NCBI GenBank assembly: GCA_017545245.1
Contig: JAFWPB010000007.1
Span: 62,001-126,000, forward strand
DNA: 64,000 nt
Origin: Clostridiales bacterium
GTDB lineage: Bacteria; Bacillota; Clostridia; Saccharofermentanales; Saccharofermentanaceae
Direction: 5' to 3'
Part shown: one piece after another, positions 62,482 through 64,000 of the stretch
Layout of the letters: every line of letters begins with the position of its first letter
Position numbering within the stretch: position 1 is the stretch's first letter
Notes under the pieces: model-generated
Seen by the model: the letters and a program-made list of their open reading frames with translations, nothing else
Told to the model about the DNA's origin: nothing
The model's database searches: none
Program-made: the position numbers and the translations under genes

Positions 62482-63505
62482 GCACGCTCTCCTTCCAATC
62501 TTCATTTACCCACATCGTGCCATCCTGACCGATCAGGATGCATGCGATGTTTTCCTTCTTTGCCAGCTCGACCGCTTTCTCGCTTCCTAACGCGAAAAGC
62601 ACTGTCGACAGGATGTCTCCTTCTTTTCCGTCATGGGTCAGTACAGTCGCGGAGAGAAGGTCCGTCTCGACCGGCTTTCCTGTTTTCGTGTCCATAATGT
62701 GCCCGTAATGCACACCGTCGACTTCGATATATCTCTCGTATGCGCCACTCGTGATAACGCTTACTACTTCATCTTTCTTCTTGGACGAAACATTCACTTT
62801 CGCCGCCAGAAGCGAAAGATCCGAAGGCGAGATCACCCCGATGACCAGTTCTTTTGACGCATCAAAAGCACACACATTTCCGCCAAGATCAAGTATCACG
62901 CGGCTGACCTTATATTCCAGGATCGTACTCATCAGCACATCCGCAATATAGCCCTTGGCCACTCCTCCAAGATCCACGATCGTATCGGGTTCGACATATG
63001 CGCGGGAATCGGAAAGCAGGTGGATCTTCGTGTAACTCACATGTTCCAGCGCAGTCTGGATTTCTTCCTCGTCCGGCACACGTTTGGCATCGGATCCAAA
63101 TCCCCACACATCCATTACCGGACCAATCGTCGGGTCAAAAACGCCGCCTGTCTTTTCTGACCAAGAAAGCGCAGATTGAAGAACGGTGTATGTACCCTGC
63201 GAAAGTGCAACCGGTGCTTCTTCCGAAGAATGGTTCAGACTGTCGATCTCACTTCCTTCTTTCGTTCTCGAAAGCGTTTCTTCCAGTTCCTGAAGAACTT
63301 TGGAAGCCTGATCAAACGCCTCTTGCGCTTCCTGTCCACGGATTGTTACCGTTACAAAAGTATCCAGCGCGAAAAGCGTCTGCGACACGGTCTTCTCTTT
63401 TTTTCCGCAGGCCGAAAGGAAAACTGAAGATACGACGAGCATACACGCCATCATAAAACAGCATATCTTCCGTTTACTCATCCTGGGATACTTGACCATC
63501 CGCAT
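62447..63505 (-). CDS. apbE: FAD:protein FMN transferase (ApbE)
   Basis: 352 residues with a lipobox (SVFLSAC). The ApbE fold shows LFALDTFVTVTIRGQ, VVDPTIG-like GVFDPTIGPVMDVWGFG, VDLGGVAKGYIADV, VSRVILDLGGNVCAFD, YIEVDGVHYGHIMDTKTGKPVETDLLSATVLTHDG. It attaches FMN to Thr/Ser of extracytoplasmic proteins such as RnfG/NqrC or flavin-based electron-transfer proteins. GGAAGG precedes the ATG. First gene of the ApbE, NusG-II, Gx, YjeF_N operon. One AAAAGCACTG copy at 62595. Confidence 0.94.
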   Translation of the reverse strand: MRMVKYPRMSKRKICCFMMACMLVVSSVFLSACGKKEKTVSQTLFALDTFVTVTIRGQEAQEAFDQASKVLQELEETLSRTKEGSEIDSLNHSSEEAPVALSQGTYTVLQSALSWSEKTGGVFDPTIGPVMDVWGFGSDAKRVPDEEEIQTALEHVSYTKIHLLSDSRAYVEPDTIVDLGGVAKGYIADVLMSTILEYKVSRVILDLGGNVCAFDASKELVIGVISPSDLSLLAAKVNVSSKKKDEVVSVITSGAYERYIEVDGVHYGHIMDTKTGKPVETDLLSATVLTHDGKEGDILSTVLFALGSEKAVELAKKENIACILIGQDGTMWVNEDWKESVHAEAGWTIRYF

Positions 63506-63536
63506 ATTTCTTTCCTTCCGCGCTTCTACTTCTTCG

Positions 63537-63542
63537 ATTATA
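63537..63542 (-). promoter_or_regulatory. -10 box before apbE
   Basis: TATAAT on the minus strand, 32 nt before the apbE start. A convincing -35 is not visible. Confidence 0.4.
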
Positions 63543-63596
63543 GCAGACTTTTGAAAAGCGGACTGAACCGGGCTGAAGGCGAAAATCTCCGAAACG

Positions 63597-63722
63597 TTAA
63601 AAAGCCCGTAGGGGGAGCCACGAGCTTTTCGACGCGCAGCAGGATGGGGTAGCTGCGCTGGAGTCGGAGTAGTAATACATTTGGGTACGCATTACTGAAT
63701 GAAAAAACAAACAAGATGTTCT
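63597..63722 (-). ncRNA. Candidate small RNA or leader, about 125 nt
   Basis: No open frame. On the minus strand the likely transcript starts near 63722 and holds three stems: GTAAT/ATTAC, a perfect GCGCAGC/GCTGCGC hairpin, and a terminator AAAAGCTCGT/ACGGGCTTTT followed by TTAACG. It has its own promoter (next entry). It might be a free small RNA or an attenuated leader of apbE. It does not match a riboswitch I know. Confidence 0.45.
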
Positions 63723-63728
63723 ATCAAC

Positions 63729-63757
63729 AGAATACTACCATACTAGTAATAAGTCAA
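63729..63757 (-). promoter_or_regulatory. Promoter of the candidate small RNA
   Basis: TTGACT and TATTCT on the minus strand with a 17-bp spacer. The spacer holds the near-palindrome AATACTACCATACTAGTAAT. Confidence 0.5.
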
Positions 63758-63793
63758 CCTGTTTTGGGGTAGAAAAAAGTAAAATTTTTCTTT

Positions 63794-64000
63794 TATACGC
63801 GACGGATTTCCAGGGGTTGTTCCTCTTCATCGACATAGATGATTTCGTGCTTGGTCTTTCTTCCGTGCAAAGCACAGTAGACGCCGCCGAGTCCAGTGAT
63901 CAAAGCGATCCCGGATACGATCAGGACTTCTGCCCAGAACAGCACATACTGTTCAGCCAGTCTGGCAGAGCGCTCCTGATAAGGAACGGTGATGCCGTTG
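63794..64000 (-). CDS. Membrane protein, C-terminal part (cut by the window)
   Basis: The last 68 codons of a gene on the minus strand. It reads NGITVPYQERSARLAEQYVLF, a hydrophobic helix (FWAEVLIVSGIALITGLGGVYCAL), then a polar cytoplasmic tail HGRKTKHEIIYVDEEEQPLEIRRV and a stop. Family not recognised. Confidence 0.7.

Noticed and set aside
63597..63722. FMN riboswitch before apbE
   Set aside because: The conserved RFN-element core sequences are absent.

Overview
The window looks like chromosome of an anaerobic, carbohydrate-fermenting member of the Clostridia (Bacillota). Pointers are a V/A-type ATP synthase operon with sodium-ligand residues in its K subunit, the [FeFe]-hydrogenase maturase HydF, a Bce-type peptide-antibiotic resistance module, adjacent cellobiose and cellodextrin phosphorylases, LytTR/DUF3021 and PadR regulators, threonine-rich lipoproteins and strong GGAGG ribosome sites. 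Most of the content is ordinary housekeeping; a more exact taxon is not supported by what I can see.

Layout. 1-4452: a Bce-like operon on the minus strand (ABC ATPase, ten-helix permease, response regulator, truncated histidine kinase). 4536-10073: an accessory patch in which four members of an unrecognised membrane-anchored protein family, with their upstream DNA, flank a PadR / membrane 4Fe-4S protein / alpha-beta hydrolase operon; a small hairpin repeat and a strictly 54-bp-periodic array lie here too. 10079-13253: a four-gene operon (isochorismatase-like hydrolase, CAT-fold protein, NadA, MnmA). 13472-17790: an SDR epimerase, an unknown protein and an ABC exporter pair. 18100-26798: the nine-gene V-ATPase operon (G/H-I-K-E-C-F-A-B-D). 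26893-28270: a probable toxin-antitoxin pair under a palindromic operator. 28274-34372: a lipoprotein, HydF, a zinc-ribbon membrane protein, a relic diguanylate cyclase, a shortened ACT protein, a nitroreductase and a beta-propeller/SMI1 protein. 34547-40080: a sugar ABC transporter operon and an OB-fold-like lipoprotein. 40203-43316: an ABC exporter with LytTR and DUF3021 genes. 43490-47515: a class A PBP and a 23S rRNA uridine methyltransferase, transcribed divergently. 47675-48011: an array of inverted-repeat units. 48095-52075: two near-identical NPCBM/DUF4214 proteins. 52279-60190: cellodextrin phosphorylase, cellobiose phosphorylase and a solute-binding lipoprotein. 60373-60448: tRNA-Ala(GGC). 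60551-63505: YjeF_N epimerase, Gx transporter, NusG-II protein and ApbE, followed by a possible small RNA and a truncated membrane protein gene.

How the genes fit together. Sugar import plus phosphorolysis of cellodextrins saves ATP during fermentation. HydF belongs to hydrogen production, and the V-ATPase would couple ATP to a sodium or proton gradient.

The most novel signals are not genes. The 10-mer AAAAGCACTG and its 9-bp core are dispersed far above chance, on both strands, in three reading frames and in intergenic DNA, much like a DNA-uptake or other genome-wide recognition signal. In addition there are two differently sequenced arrays built on one plan: 36-37 bp inverted-repeat units usually separated by about 16 bp.
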